Below, one piece after another: positions 21,637 through 33,568 of a stretch of 64,000 nucleotides of DNA. The notes under the pieces were generated by a model that was not told where the DNA came from, searched no databases, and saw only the letters and a program-made list of their open reading frames with translations. Position 1 is the stretch's first letter. The number at the start of each line of letters is the position of its first letter. The stretch comes from Holtermannia corniformis (lineage: Eukaryota > Basidiomycota > Tremellomycetes > Holtermanniales). The DNA is taken from assembly GCA_001599935.1 (NCBI GenBank), contig BCIJ01000024.1, positions 62,001 to 126,000 of the forward strand, read 5' to 3'. Both the position numbers and the translations under genes were made by a program.

Positions 21637-24165
21637 ATGCGCCTCCTACACCGCTCAGACTCGTCAAGGTCCGAGTCTCGCTCATCGCTCACCCGGTTCC
21701 TGTCCAGCATCTCGCTCTCACTCTCGTCGAAATCGAGCCGCAGCAACAGCCGGCCAGCGTCGGTCGTCGAACGCGGGTATGACTCGTGGGGAGCTACGAA
21801 CCGGAATAGTCAGGGTGACGGGCTAAGATACGGGAGAGCGAGTGTGGATGTGTTGAGTGGGCCTCATGGGCGTCGGCATGTGTGGGGAAGAACACAAGCA
21901 CCACTAGAGGATTCGGGCCTGGGACCAGTGATAGAGGTTGGCCATGATGTCACGTTCACACCTGGTGAGTAGCGATGGACTAACATCTGCGACAAGGGTG
22001 ACATGTCCAGTATCTAAGGAGAGATCCCCAGCAAGCGTGTCTGCCGCAACGTACTCCCCAGCCAGTCCAGTCCTACCCTTCGCCCGGCATCCTCGCGAAA
22101 CCGACATGCCGCTTACACCCCCTCCAACCATCACAGCCAGTACCAACACGTCTCCTCGCTTCGACTCACCCTACTCCATGATGCACCTATCACCTACGCC
22201 ATCGCCCGACAAGTCGCCCGTGATCCCAAGCAGCTACAGACGCTCATCCGCTCCATCACCCGAAACGCATCATGCAAGCTGTGAGAGCATATCAACGCCC
22301 GGCAAGGTGCATTTCGCGAATGATTCTATATTGGCGACGTCCACGCCGGCATCAGCCGCTTGGACTTCGCCAGGTGCCTCTGGCGGCTCATCGACATCGT
22401 ATACCCCCGCCTCTAGTCACATCAGCAGTAGCAACGGCGGCAGCGGCAAACGCGCATCTCGATTCATGGCACATCTTCGGCGGCGTTCATCAGTACCAAA
22501 CATCTGCACCCCGTTGGCGCGCAGCCCATCCAGCGCGAGCCTCGGCAGCACCCCGCAGCTCGTACAGATATTGGCTAGCTCGCCGCAGAAACAGACGACG
22601 ACACTGTCGACGTCGATCTCGGCTAACCGGGTCCCTGTCTGGCTGTTGGAAGACTCGCTTGACCACCTGTTTCGCAATTCGCCGCCTTCAACACCCAGTC
22701 GAGCGAAGCGATCGACCGTGGCGGTCAATGTACTGCCACAGCGGTCTCCCAGTCCAAGTCCCGTCGGCGCAAGAGTGCAACAAGCCGCTTCACTTTCACC
22801 CACATCGCGCATCAAGCGGCGGTCTTCAGCCTCGATGAATGCTTCCAGTTCAAACACCAACCATCATTCGGCCGACCAGAGTGAGCCCATGTTCAGCTCC
22901 GACACGCCTGACTGCACACTCGACGCCATTGCGACGCTGGAATCGCCGACTCCGGCCGCCCGGGCCACGATCCGTGTCAAGTCGATCAACGAACCCGCTG
23001 AAATCGTCAGGGCGTATCGTGGGCGCGTGACGCGACGTAAAGCGGTGCCCGTCCATGTGGATGTGGCGCCCGAGAGCGCTCAGGCTTCGCCTCAAGAACT
23101 CGGTGAAGCGCTAGGCGCAGCGCAAAACGTCCCGAGCGCCACTTTGCGCTTCGGAGTTGGCAAATCTGCGATCAGCGCATCGTCTGCGGTCGAGACCGCT
23201 GTATCATATGCAGACGCGGCCACGCCAGACTTCCCGAGAGCGTTTAGCGCGTCGATGACGGCGCGGCCCCAGTACGATGACTCGTATGGCGCCTCGGATG
23301 CGCAGATGGACGAGACACTTGACGACCTGCGGCCACCCTCTATCGACTTTGACGATTCTTTGCCGAACAGTTCATCCCGTCATACCATGATCGTCCACGC
23401 TTCCCCTGCGACTAACACCTTTATTTATAACGACGAAGACGAGCTAGCATCGGACGAAGAGGATGATCTCGTCATCTCACCACTACGCCAAAACCTGCAC
23501 CCCGTCGCCCGCACTCGATCCAAGCTCAAATCGCGGCAGAGTATCGGCGGCGCCATCGACCAACTGCTGCAAGACGTCGAAGGCTGGTCGCTAGGCCATG
23601 ATCTCGATTCAGAAGATGATGAGGCTGGCACGGAAGAGGGTGTCGAGATGACGGCGTTGAAAGTCTCGCCGTTGCATCTTCGAAGTCGGTCGACCTCGGC
23701 TACGGCGACGATCGTGTTGAGTCCGGGTCAGCATGGAAGGGGCAGTGGAAGGGGCGCGCTCGACCTTGGAAGGCCTTTGACGATGGTGGAAGGGGGAGGG
23801 AAAGTGGCATCATTGCGGCAGTCGTGGGAGATGGTGCGTTCTCCCTCTCCGGCACCAACAGATGAATTAACGTGTCTCAATAGCGGCTCAACGAAGCACC
23901 GGCACGGTACGAGACACCCTCGCCCAAGGCATCAGATAGAAGTGAGTTGTCTGTCCTGGCCGTCTAGCCGCGGGCACGGGGACTAAACTGCGGGTCAGAG
24001 ATGCGCGAGATCCTAGATCGTCAGCCCTCGGCCTCCAGTGCGGATCTGACACTTGAAGCGAGGCGGATGAGTGCGTCGCTGTGACGAGTAACGACCAGAT
24101 GCTAACCCGGGCGTACAGTGATGCAGACTCGTGCAGAGAAGCGGGCCAAGGCGGACCGATGGTGA
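21637..24165 (+). CDS. large disordered Ser/Pro-rich protein
   Basis: I do not recognise the family. The N-terminus is Ser/Arg-rich (RSDSSRSESRSSLTRFLSSI). The central exon, more than 600 codons, is full of Ser-Pro and Thr-Pro dipeptides (candidate CDK or MAP-kinase sites). Islands of order are VWLLEDSLDHLFRNSP, IRVKSINEPAEIVRAYRGRV and RSKLKSRQSIGGAIDQLLQD. Acidic runs (DEDELASDEEDDLV) follow. Four exons were joined; the last intron (donor GTGCGT, branch GCTAAC) gives the charged C-terminus MMMQTRAEKRAKADRW. A stop about 80 bp earlier is the alternative. A regulatory or scaffolding protein is likely, but this is inference. Confidence 0.8.
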
Positions 24166-24566
24166 GCGACGCATATCACCGTGTGTCTGCATTCGCAAAT
24201 TCAGCAAGACTGTACTGACCACGGCAGTCCGTTGGATGGCCTTCTTGGACGTGAGGATTCGGTGAATGAAAGGTCAAGTTGAAGTGTAGCATACTGGCAT
24301 AGCGATGAGAGCATTGTTGATGTGAATGAACTGTGAGAACCCAACATATTCTGTACATGTCGACAAGAGATGATACAATCTACAAGCACAGACCCCACGA
24401 ATTTGTTTCCAAGGATCCCTACCGTACCGCTAACGCCGTTCGATTCCGACCAGCAGGCGCAGCTCGGCTTCGCGAGACGCTGGGTGAGACATTCTCCTTA
24501 TCCTCGCTCGACGCGGATCGGTGAGCAGTACGCTGTGATATATCAGTGATCGCTGCGTTGTACACG

Positions 24567-27500
24567 TTATCCACCGACCTCGACGATACTGTGAAGATAG
24601 TCAGCAGCGATCAGACTGGGACAGCACTTGGACATACCTTGTCCCATCGCGGAAGCGCGCTCGGAAGAGAACATTGGCATTGGTGAATAAACCCTCCTTG
24701 AGACTGACGACGATAAACTGCGAGCCCTTGAAGCGGTTACGGAACAGCTGGCCAATGTGTTGTGTGTGCTGCAAGTCGAGAGCTGCGTCGATCTCGTCGA
24801 GAATGTACATTGGGGCCGGCTTGAATTGCAGCAATGACATGATCAGCGACAGTGCGATCAGAGATCTGCGTCGAGATTAGTCTCAGTCACGGCAGACGAA
24901 CAAAAGGGACGCGTACCGTTGGCCGCCACTCAGCTCTGTCAAGCTCGCTTTCCACACCGATCCCAGCCGGACCTTGACCTCGAGGCCTTCGGTCAGGTCC
25001 TGGCCTTCTGGAGGCTGAAGCTTGGCAAAATTGCCAGGCAGAAGCTCGGTGAAGATGTTGCCAAAGTCGCTGATGCGAGTCAGCTTTGACCCAGTTAATC
25101 GTGATCCGACCAACCCATTGACTTTCTCCCACGTCTTCATGAGCGCATCCCGCTTGTACCGATCGAGTTCTGCAATCGTTTGCTCAATCTTGCCCTTGTC
25201 GCCCATGACCGTGGACATCATCTTTGTCAAGCTCTGTTCTTTCTTCTCCACACTGATGGCGGTCAGCAGGAACAGCAACGATCAACACGACTCACCTGTC
25301 GATCATGTTCATGACCTTGGTGTTGATCTTGCGGCCCATTCCCTTCTGCTGGGCTTCCAATTCACGCGTCTTCTCACGGACTTGTTGCAAGTTGACGCCG
25401 TCAAAGTCATAGTGCGTGTTTGCTTTGCCGAAGAATCTACCAAGACCTTCAGCAGTGTTTGAGGTCAATGTCGATTGCGATCACCCACTTGCTCTCGTCA
25501 ACGATCCAGGTGAATTGCGCTTCAAGGTTTGACTTGATGCCCTCTGACGTCGACTTGTCCTTGACGATCAAGCCGACATCATGTTCGAGCTTCTTAAGCG
25601 AGAGCTCGGCATCGGCGATCTCTTGCTTTTTGGCCTTGAGATCGCGATCAAGGTCGGCAAGCTCTTCATCGAACGCTGTCAGGACGGCTCGTTCAGCCTT
25701 GAGCTTGCTCTCGGCTACCGCGTGGTCTTTCTACGTCCGGGTCAGTATCATGTTAGCAATGCAAGACATCACCCACCTTTTGCGCTGCCAAGCTCTTCTC
25801 AAGAGCGGCGTGCTCTTTCTGACCCTTCGCCACGGTCGCCTCGATCTCTACGATCTCGGCCGCCGCTGTCTCGCAATCGGCTTCGAGTTGCTCTGCCCCA
25901 ACGTCAGCTGTAATACTTCAGTCGCCGCGTATGCTTACCAAGCTCCAGTTCGGCCGTCTGGACCTCCTTCTGGCGCGTCTTGAGCCCAGTTGTCCGTTTG
26001 GCCAACTCCTTCTTCTTCGTCGAGATGGTGGCCTATGTCATTGCGTGAGCTCGGCGCATGTGCCCACACCTGACACACCCTTAGCTCATTCAGCTTGGAG
26101 TCCTTGTTGTTCTTGAAGTCGGCCATCTCCTTTTCAAGACGCTTGCACTCGGCCGACGCAGCCTTTTGCTTCTCCTTGGCACCGGCCACGATCTCTTTGA
26201 GCTGGCCTAGTGACTCCTTGGTGGCATCGACTTCGGCAATGATCTGTAAACCATTAGCACATGCATGTGATATGATTGTCAAGACCAACCTTGGCAGCAT
26301 TACTGCCTTCGACCTGTTCCTGCAACAGCCGCACTTCGTGCTCCTTCAGATCCAACTCGCGCTTGTTCTTCTTGAACGCGTCGATGGCCGACTTGGCCGC
26401 CGCGAGCTCGGTATTGATTTTGGCTAGGGCAGCTTTGTGGTGCTCGACCTGCTTTTCGATCGCTTTGAGCTCTTGCACCTTGACAATCATACCGCTTCCG
26501 CTAGGTGCAGCACCACCAGAGAGGGTTCCAGAAGGGTCATACACGTCACCATCGAGCGTGACCGACTTGACGCCGACGGCCTTGTTGAACGTGACTTGCT
26601 GCGCGCTCTCCTTGTCATTGCAGATGAGCATGTCGCCGAACACATAGGCCATTGCAGATGACACTTCGTCCGCGTAGCCGACAAGGTTGAGCGCCAGGTT
26701 GACTTTACCAGGTGCGATTCTTTGCGCGGCTGTCAGTTTCTGCCAATCATCAGCGACGTTCCGCTCCTACGCAGGATGTATGACGTACCTCGGCTGACAT
26801 CTTGAACGCATTGATCTTGTTGAGTGGGATGATGGTGACGCGTTTCCGCAGCTTGCCTTTATCGAGCAACGCCGAGCCGACTTTTTCGTCGTCGACGACA
26901 ACATTGTACAGCTTGCCACCGGCACAGATCTCGAGCGCCGTCGAGCTCTTGAAGTTTGCTTCATCGAGATCGATCAGAGTCGCAACGAGGCCCTTGACTT
27001 TAGACCGGTCAAAGTTGGGGTATGGGTCCGAGTAGGCGAAATCGATGGCAGCCAGGCGGGACTTGAGAGCGTCTCGTTGCTGCGATGTCAGCAATGATTG
27101 CTGCTTGCAGAGCGTGTCAGCTCACCTCGGCAAGCTCGGCCACTTTGGTGCTGTGCTCCGCCTTGCCCTCTAGCAACTCCTTCTCTCGTCCCTCATCCCA
27201 ACCCCCGCCACCAATCTTCCCTCGCAAGCTCTCGAGCTGCTTGACCTTTGCTGCAAGCTCCTGTGTGAGGCCCTCGCCCTCTTTGGCAGCCTTCTTCGCG
27301 CGCGGCTCCTTCTCCTTGATCTCGCGCTCGAGCAGTCCGATCTTGATCTTGGCCTGCTCAGCTTCGGTCCCTGCAGCCGCAGAGGCAGCCTTGGCATCGG
27401 CAATCTGGCCCATGTAGCCGCCTGCGCCCTCGTCTTCACCGTTACCAGACGACGACAGGCCAGTGAGCAGCGTCTGCAGCAGTTCTTCAGATTTGGCAAC

Positions 27501-29071
27501 TTCGGCCGCAGAGGCATCGTACGAAGCCTTGAACTCGGCAAACGCAGCGCTCTCGTCGGCCGTCGACTTGCGCTTGGCGTCAGTTGTCGCCGACAGCTGA
27601 GGATTGTCAGCTCTGCTCTGCGCGAAAAGGAAGGCAAGGCACACACCTCCTCGACCGCCTTCTTGGCACCCTGTAACCGCTTGGCCTCGTCTGCCACTGT
27701 GCTCGCCTTGATCTCGAGCTGAGTCTGCAGCTTGACGACCTCGCGCTCGAGAGCAGCGACCGCATCGGCCAAAGCTTGAAATTTGCCGCCTTTGGCGAGC
27801 TCCTGCGGGTGACTGCATCAGCACCGGCGAGCCAGCGGAGATCTCAGCGCCGACCGACCTTGTCTCTGCGCTTCTGAATGTCCACAACCTCCTTCTCCAT
27901 CCGCCCGTGCTCTTCTTGGAAGGCGGCCGAATCGCGATGTGCAGCCTTGATTTGACTATGTCGCTCTTCTATCTCCTTGGCGGCCGCTGCGACTTTCTGC
28001 ACGGCCAACGTCCACTCGTAAGCCTTTACGAGGCGAGTGAGGCGCTCAAGCTCGGACGTGGCCTTCTGGTAAGCCAGGTACGATCGCTTCTCCTCCCTCA
28101 GCTTCTCGAGCTTGGGCTCAATCTCTTCGCGCAGTAGCTACAGTTCATCAGTACGCTACACAGCTCGACAAGCGTCGCGATGCGGACTGACCGATGCAAG
28201 CTCCTCAACCTTTTTCTCTTTACGAGCCATCGTCTTCCACGCCTTTTCCTTTCGATCCTCAAACATGCGCGTCCCACTAGCCTCCTCGACCATGCCCAAA
28301 ATCTCCTGCGGCTTCATGTTGAGCACCTTTGTAATCTTGCCCTGCATGATGAGAAAGTTTGGGTTGTTGATATTAAGCTGGACGGATTGGAAGAGGTTTT
28401 GGAGCGCTTGAAGCGTTGATTTGTGCCCGTTGAGGAGGTATTTGGACGTGTTGCCGACGGCGATCTGTGGGTGTGAGCTGTGACTTTGTGCAAAGGTGGC
28501 ACAGGACTCGCCTGCCGTGTGACGGTGATCTGGGCCGTGTTCTCGAACCCGACGGGACTGGTGGAGCGATCTTGGTTGTTGAAGACGATGGTGACGGACG
28601 CTTTGGTGACGCCTGCTTGGCCACTGAAGTCGCATCAGCTCTGGTCGCGCGCAACTTGGCGCAATGGACATACCGCTTGTAAATGAGGTCCATCAAGTTG
28701 TTGGCTGGTCATCTCAACACTTGCTGCTTGACTCTCTAGCTGTGCGCTCACCTCGAACCTGCGACAGTGTCAGCATGGTACCTCGCTGGTATCCGTCTCA
28801 CTGACCTGAGTCATGTTCGTGATGCCCAGTACGAAACAAATGGCATCGAGGATATTCGACTTGCCCGAACCGTTTAAGCCAGTGATGGCATTGAAGGAAG
28901 GGTCCCATCCTGTTCAGTCAGCCGTCCGTCCAGGCACTGGTCAATCATCGACTATACTGACCTGTGATGGTGGTGCGCACAGGATACGACTTGAAGCCTG
29001 CCGGCTGTCAGCTTGCCATCCCGAGCCAAACAGGCTGACGGACCTTCGAGGATGAGCTCTTCGATCCTCAT
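24567..29071 (-). CDS. SMC2: condensin subunit SMC2
   Basis: ATPase arm of condensin for chromosome compaction. N-terminal head: [18 protein letters not shown], Walker [41 protein letters not shown] and the SMC2-typical [20 protein letters not shown]. Long coiled coils flank the hinge ([29 protein letters not shown]). C-terminal head: signature [18 protein letters not shown], Walker [21 protein letters not shown] and [16 protein letters not shown]. It ends DGTSIVEVGG, shorter than many relatives. About a dozen introns, including a 7-nt micro-exon at 28752-28758. The [16 protein letters not shown] segment separates it from SMC4. Confidence 0.96.
28752..28758 (-). other. 7-nt micro-exon of SMC2
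   Basis: GTTCGAG lies between two 47-nt introns with good GT/AG ends. It encodes Val-Arg and the first base of Ala in the invariant SMC2 segment TQVRANNL. Without it the family motif is broken and the frame shifts. Confidence 0.85.
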
Positions 29072-30324
29072 CTTGAAGTGTGCGAGATCCCTGTGACTCG
29101 TGGGGACCTGTCTGCGGGCTGTGCGCCTTCCTGGTGCGTGTGGTTGCTACCAAGCTTGATGCCGAGCTGCTATCGACGTTGTGGATGGTGCACGACGCTT
29201 GTTGACTTTAAGACGCGTCGCACACGTCACTGACACATCATTTGAGTGACCTGAGCGCGGGATGTCTGCTGAGATCGATGGGCGAGGGCAGCAGTCATAC
29301 TTGTGGTCAGCGACAGGCGGAACAAAGATGCAGTGATGTCAGCATGCTGAATGACGCCTTCGCGCGCACGACAACGAAGCGTGTGCGATTCGCAGCGCGA
29401 GGCGGTAATTGGTGGACAAAGGATGACATCGACAGCTATTTACAAGGACAAATGAATCACAGACGACACAGGTGCGAGGGAAGCAAAGCTTCACGCGCGT
29501 GCTTTCTGGTCTGCATCTCGTGTCCGCCGTGCCTGCTTGGTGACCACGATACGCACGGATGCGGCAGACAGAGCGCTTTGGCTTGGTGTAGTTCTTGCAA
29601 TTAGGCTCCGCGCAGAGGAAGAGGGGCGTCTTGGCCCCGCCTCGGTCTTTGTTAGGATCAGTTTCGCGTCCCAACGAGCTCGCTACATGACATACGATTC
29701 TCGCAAACCACTCAGCCAGTCTGGACTTCTCCACACAGTGGAAGCAGTATTTGGACTCAAACACTCTGTTCGTGCGTCAGTTACCTGACGCTTGTCCTCG
29801 TAGCACTCGACTCGCTACCTACACTATGATGATTTGATATTTGCCATGAGCGGGTCGAACGATAGCGGATGAGATCACGCATCGTTCGCTGGTTTTGCGC
29901 CTGCCTAAGAGCTTGGCAGCTTTGAGGGAGTCCGCGTTTGTCTCATCGAGAGTGTGCGTCGTCGAGCCGCATTAGCAGAGACACATGGGCCGAGATCACT
30001 AATAGTCGTGCTCGACAGCTGATGAGATGGCCGTCCGCTCCTCTCGGCGCTGCGCTCGGCGATGAGCTGCCCATCCTGACCATCCGAGTGGAACAATCAC
30101 TACACGTTGGTACTATGCAGGCTTATGCGGGCCTTTTCGGACTGATGAATCGGTTCTGTGTGGCTTGTCTGCTTGCGTGTATGCTGTGCTCGAGAAGCGC
30201 GGTCGCAAGTCGCCACAATTCTGTCGCAGGGAAGTGCCACGCTTGGTGCTAAGCGTGGGCTAGCTGCTTGCTAGGTGTCAGGCGTCCTTCTTGCGCCGAC
30301 GGCCTGACCGACTTCATCAGCACA
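29072..30324. other. intergenic between SMC2 and the APH-like gene
   Basis: No gene is supported over 1.25 kb. A minus-strand open frame at 29339-29764 lacks an ATG. A good branch/acceptor (TCCTAACAAAG) lies within it, so a small spliced gene cannot be excluded. The SMC2-proximal part holds an ACGCGT box. Confidence 0.4.
29213..29218. promoter_or_regulatory. ACGCGT (MCB-like) box before SMC2
   Basis: The palindromic MluI cell-cycle box core lies 142 bp upstream of the SMC2 start, in AAGACGCGTCGC. In yeasts such boxes bind MBF and give G1/S expression; that role here is inference. Confidence 0.4.
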
Positions 30325-31746
30325 ATGGCATTGGTACGTCCTCCTGTAACCCACTGTATGATAGATTGCTAAAAGTAGCTCAGCCTGATGAAGACGATGA
30401 TTGGGGACAGCAGGTGCGTTGTTGCCTGAAGCTCTCGCCATTGACCGGTAGCTCCACGACCTATATATCCGCGCCAGGCAGGTCGACTTGGCAGCGTATG
30501 CGGCTGCTCTTCGACCCGAGATCTCAGAGTTACCGGCTGTGTACCACCCAGCCGACTACAACACGTATCTCGGGGGAGGTCGGCACTGTCACATTCCGAT
30601 AGTCTTTGCCGACAGTGTCATGTGGTATGCTCGGATCAGCATCGATGCCGAGTGCGACTTGCAGGGTATCGATCTGGAGTTTCGAAACAGTGAGGTTGCG
30701 ACCATGAACTACCTCAACACTATGGGTCTCCCAGTGCCGAAGGCGTTTACGCCCATCTTGTCCCCAGGTATGTGCGGTAGGATGCTTCAATGCCCGTGCT
30801 GATCGAGCGCAGCGGCACCGCCCGAGAAAATCGCCTTCATCTTTGTCGAAGCTATCAACGGTACCAAGTGCCCAGACCTGACAGTTGGTGAAGCAGGCTT
30901 GACCCAAGCCAACATCGACAAGATCGTCCACCAAGTCGCACAATTCTACGTGCAATTATCGCAGCACCCTTTCGACAGAGTCGGCAGTCTCGTTTCTGGC
31001 CCGGCGCAAACTTACGAGCTCGGTCCCATCTGGAGTCGAGGCTTCAACGCCGTCAAATTCGCAGAGTTCATCAAGGGTCCGATCAAATCGAGCGGCGAGC
31101 GTTACGCCATCTGGATCAATGCCACCCTGTCAAACATCGAACGCGGTCAATACAGACGCTTCCCATCCCGCGCGTATGTCGTCCAGCTGTGGCTGCGCGA
31201 CATAGTCAAGGGTCGAGCGGACATGTGGGAAGACGCAGGGCTTTACCTGAAGCACGGCGACGACAGGGTGGCTCAATGGCTTGTCAATGAGGATCACAAC
31301 TTGGCAGCCGTCTTGGACTGGGAGTGGTGAGTTGTCGTGCATATTCTGTGACTCGACTCCGCTGACGAATGGTCAGGGCGCACACTGTCTCCAAAGCCGA
31401 AGCGTTCGCCGCTCCATACGGCCTCGTCGATCGTCACCGTTTCGGAGACGGCGACAATGACCTCGGTCCCAACGAGGTCGCCTACGCCAAAGCGCTCGAG
31501 GATCTTGGTCGTCCCGACCTGGCCCAGTACGCCCGTGCTGGCAAGTTCTGGCAACGCCTGCAATTCTGCATGATGCAGCCGGAGAACGTTGTGCAGCTCA
31601 AGGCGTTGCGCGAGATCGTGTATGGTGATGCCGGTGACGACTCGACGTATGGCGCGTTCTGTGACACGCTCAGCGCCGTGTACGCCAGTAACGAGGTCTT
31701 GCAGAGACTTGAAGCCGAAGCTGGGATCGTCCGCGTCACCAAGTAG
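30325..31746 (+). CDS. aminoglycoside phosphotransferase-like kinase-fold protein
   Basis: APH (protein-kinase-like fold) family. The start is a 9-nt coding first exon (Met-Ala-Leu), then PDEDDDWGQQ and LHDLYIRARQVDLAAYAAAL across introns. N-lobe features include HIPIVFADSVMWYARISID and EFRNSEVATMNYL. The catalytic region reads YLKHGDDRVAQWLVNEDHNL followed by AAVLDWEWAHTVSKAEAFA: His-Gly-Asp and the metal-binding Asp-Trp-Glu are present, but the Asn of the H-G-D-x4-N loop is Gln. Basidiomycete genomes are known to carry many such proteins with unknown substrates. The first stop is TAG at 31744-31746, followed by a long in-frame extension described separately. Confidence 0.8.
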
Positions 31747-31938
31747 ACCGCGGTACCCGTCACGACGTCCAAAGCGTCGACATCGGCTACCAAACCTGTC
31801 CCCGGCGCCCGTGCCGAAGTCGTCTCTGCACCCAACATCATCGGCAAGCCCTTCAAGGTCAAGTCAGCGGCCGGTCGGATCTCCAAGAAACGGGCGGCTG
31901 CTCGCAATGCCAAGGGGGCGTCAGTGAAGACGCAGTGA
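31747..31938 (+). other. in-frame open extension after the APH-like stop
   Basis: After TAG the same frame stays open for 63 codons to a TGA at 31936-31938. It encodes a Thr/Ser/Pro linker and a basic end (PNIIGKPFKVKSAAGRISKK, RAAARNAKG). Codon choice (GCC, GTC, AAG) resembles coding sequence. Stop readthrough, a strain-specific nonsense change, or an alternative intron (donor near 31690) that removes the TAG could all explain it. No peroxisomal SKL-type end is present. Confidence 0.45.
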
Positions 31939-32274
31939 ACGGCATCGACCGTATAGCGTTGCGCGTAGGGAGCGACAGGGGTGAGGGAGATCCAATGACC
32001 GAGCTAACTGTTCACGACACTTTGTACATCTGCACGACCGTTGTCGATATCTGATCATACCTGATGACATGTCTATCTTACTGTCCATATGATGCTCTGG
32101 GAAGCATGTTATATTGCAGCGCGGTCTCTCTGCGACCGAAATCTCCTTGCACCTACCGTCTGTGCGGCAGAGCTCCTTGCCCACGCATCTCAACAGTAGG
32201 ATGCATGTCAGGGATCGTGTACAACTTGAAACGCTGCGCAGGGGACGACGCTCGAGACGAATCGCTTACACCGT

Positions 32275-33396
32275 TCAAGGACTTTGGCGCAATGCGTCGG
32301 CCGTAGCCTTCTTGGTGTATCGTGCAATCGTTTCGGGGTTTGTTAGCTGCTCCACCTAAACCGGTCAGAGTGGTCGCACGCATGGGGATCGGGGGAAGGA
32401 AGGACAGAACACACCTTGCCCCGGGCTGCGGCCTTGACGGCGTGCAAACGCTTGCGGATCATCTCGAGCTCGACTTCGTGCTTGTTGACTGTAGATATCA
32501 TCAGCAGAGCAACATCGATCGAATGGGCGCAAGCTCACGTTTGCTCGCAAAGGTCTGTTTGATCTTGGCAACATGGGCGTTTTCGTCCTCTTGAGCTTTG
32601 ATGACTTGTTCCCATAGCGTCTGTGCCAAAGTCTGTGCACAACGTCAGCTGCGAGATGCCGCACAGAGGGGTCCGATGATACCATATAGATTTGGATGGC
32701 CTTTTGAAGCTGGTTCACCTCGGTCCGCAACTGATCTGTCAGCTCGGTATTGGCCTGAGCTTGACGACGGATGAGCTCGCTGTATTGAGCCTGATCAGCT
32801 ACCAGTACGTGGTGAGCAGCAGCCCGGCCTGACTTACGCCGTCTCGTCGGTGGATCGCAAACTCTGCAAAGCATTCGAGCACGCCGTGCGGATCTGGTTG
32901 AGCTCCGTGTAGGCACTCTTTGTGATCTCGGTGTGGACGTTGTTTGCCGATGCTGAACGGGTCAGCTGCAGCCTGCAAGGTCGGAGACCGGCTCCACGGA
33001 CTTTGCAGTGATTCTCGCAGCCTATCACTGCGGGGTGCTCAGTGAGCCTCTAACAAGTCGGCTGGGCGCAGCAGCTTACCTTTGCTCGACAAGTGTGGAT
33101 GCCTGCGGCATCTCTTTCTCGCCCTTGTAGTTCGACGCACGGATCTCGTCATCATGAGCTGGACGATGATCATCTCCGTGATCCCTAGCAACCTTGCCTG
33201 AAGGCTTGTGGTGCTGCTTGACGGGCTGCCTTGTCGACTTGCGGTTTCGAGCATGCTTTTGGACGGTTGAAGCTTGCTCTGCTTCACTGGCCGACTCGCG
33301 GCTGCTTCCTGACGAGCTATCTTGTTCCACAGTGCGGTGCTTCGACTTGCGAGCAGACTTTGCCTTGCCCTTCTTGGTGTACGATCCATGCGGCAT
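32275..33396 (-). CDS. coiled-coil protein with basic N-terminal tail
   Basis: Family not recognised. It starts MPHGSYTKKGKAKSARKSKH with a basic, Ser-rich tail of about 100 residues, then a long helical region over several short exons: NNVHTEITKSAYTELNQIRT, QYSELIRRQAQANTELTDQL, LAQTLWEQVIKAQEDENAHV and KHEVELEMIRKRLHAVKAAA. The last exon ends TKKATADALRQSP after a 59-nt intron. About 290 residues. The layout (basic tail plus coiled coil) recalls chromosome-axis or kinetochore coiled-coil proteins, but no motif proves this. Confidence 0.7.
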
Positions 33397-33568
33397 CGTG
33401 TCCAGCTGAACAGGACAATGGCAGTAATGTGATGGGTGGCAAACGCGGCGACGCACGGCCCTGGCTGGCATCGACCACCGACCGTCGCTCTCACAGTGGT
33501 CGCGCACTCACTCGCGCCCCTTCATCCATAGCATAGTACCATCAACTGCGACAGCATCGCTCAGCATC
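33397..33568. promoter_or_regulatory. short divergent promoter
   Basis: Only 172 bp separate the start codons of the coiled-coil gene (minus) and the RRM gene (plus), so control elements must be shared or overlap. Confidence 0.5.

Noticed and set aside
29339..29764. Minus-strand open frame with a Cys-containing segment (CAEPNCKNYTKPKRSVCR)
   Set aside because: It has no ATG, and a strong intron branch and acceptor lie inside it. I could not place it in any family.
31747..31938. Cryptic peroxisomal targeting by stop readthrough
   Set aside because: The extension ends Lys-Thr-Gln, not an SKL-type signal, and TAG-ACC is not the known high-readthrough context.
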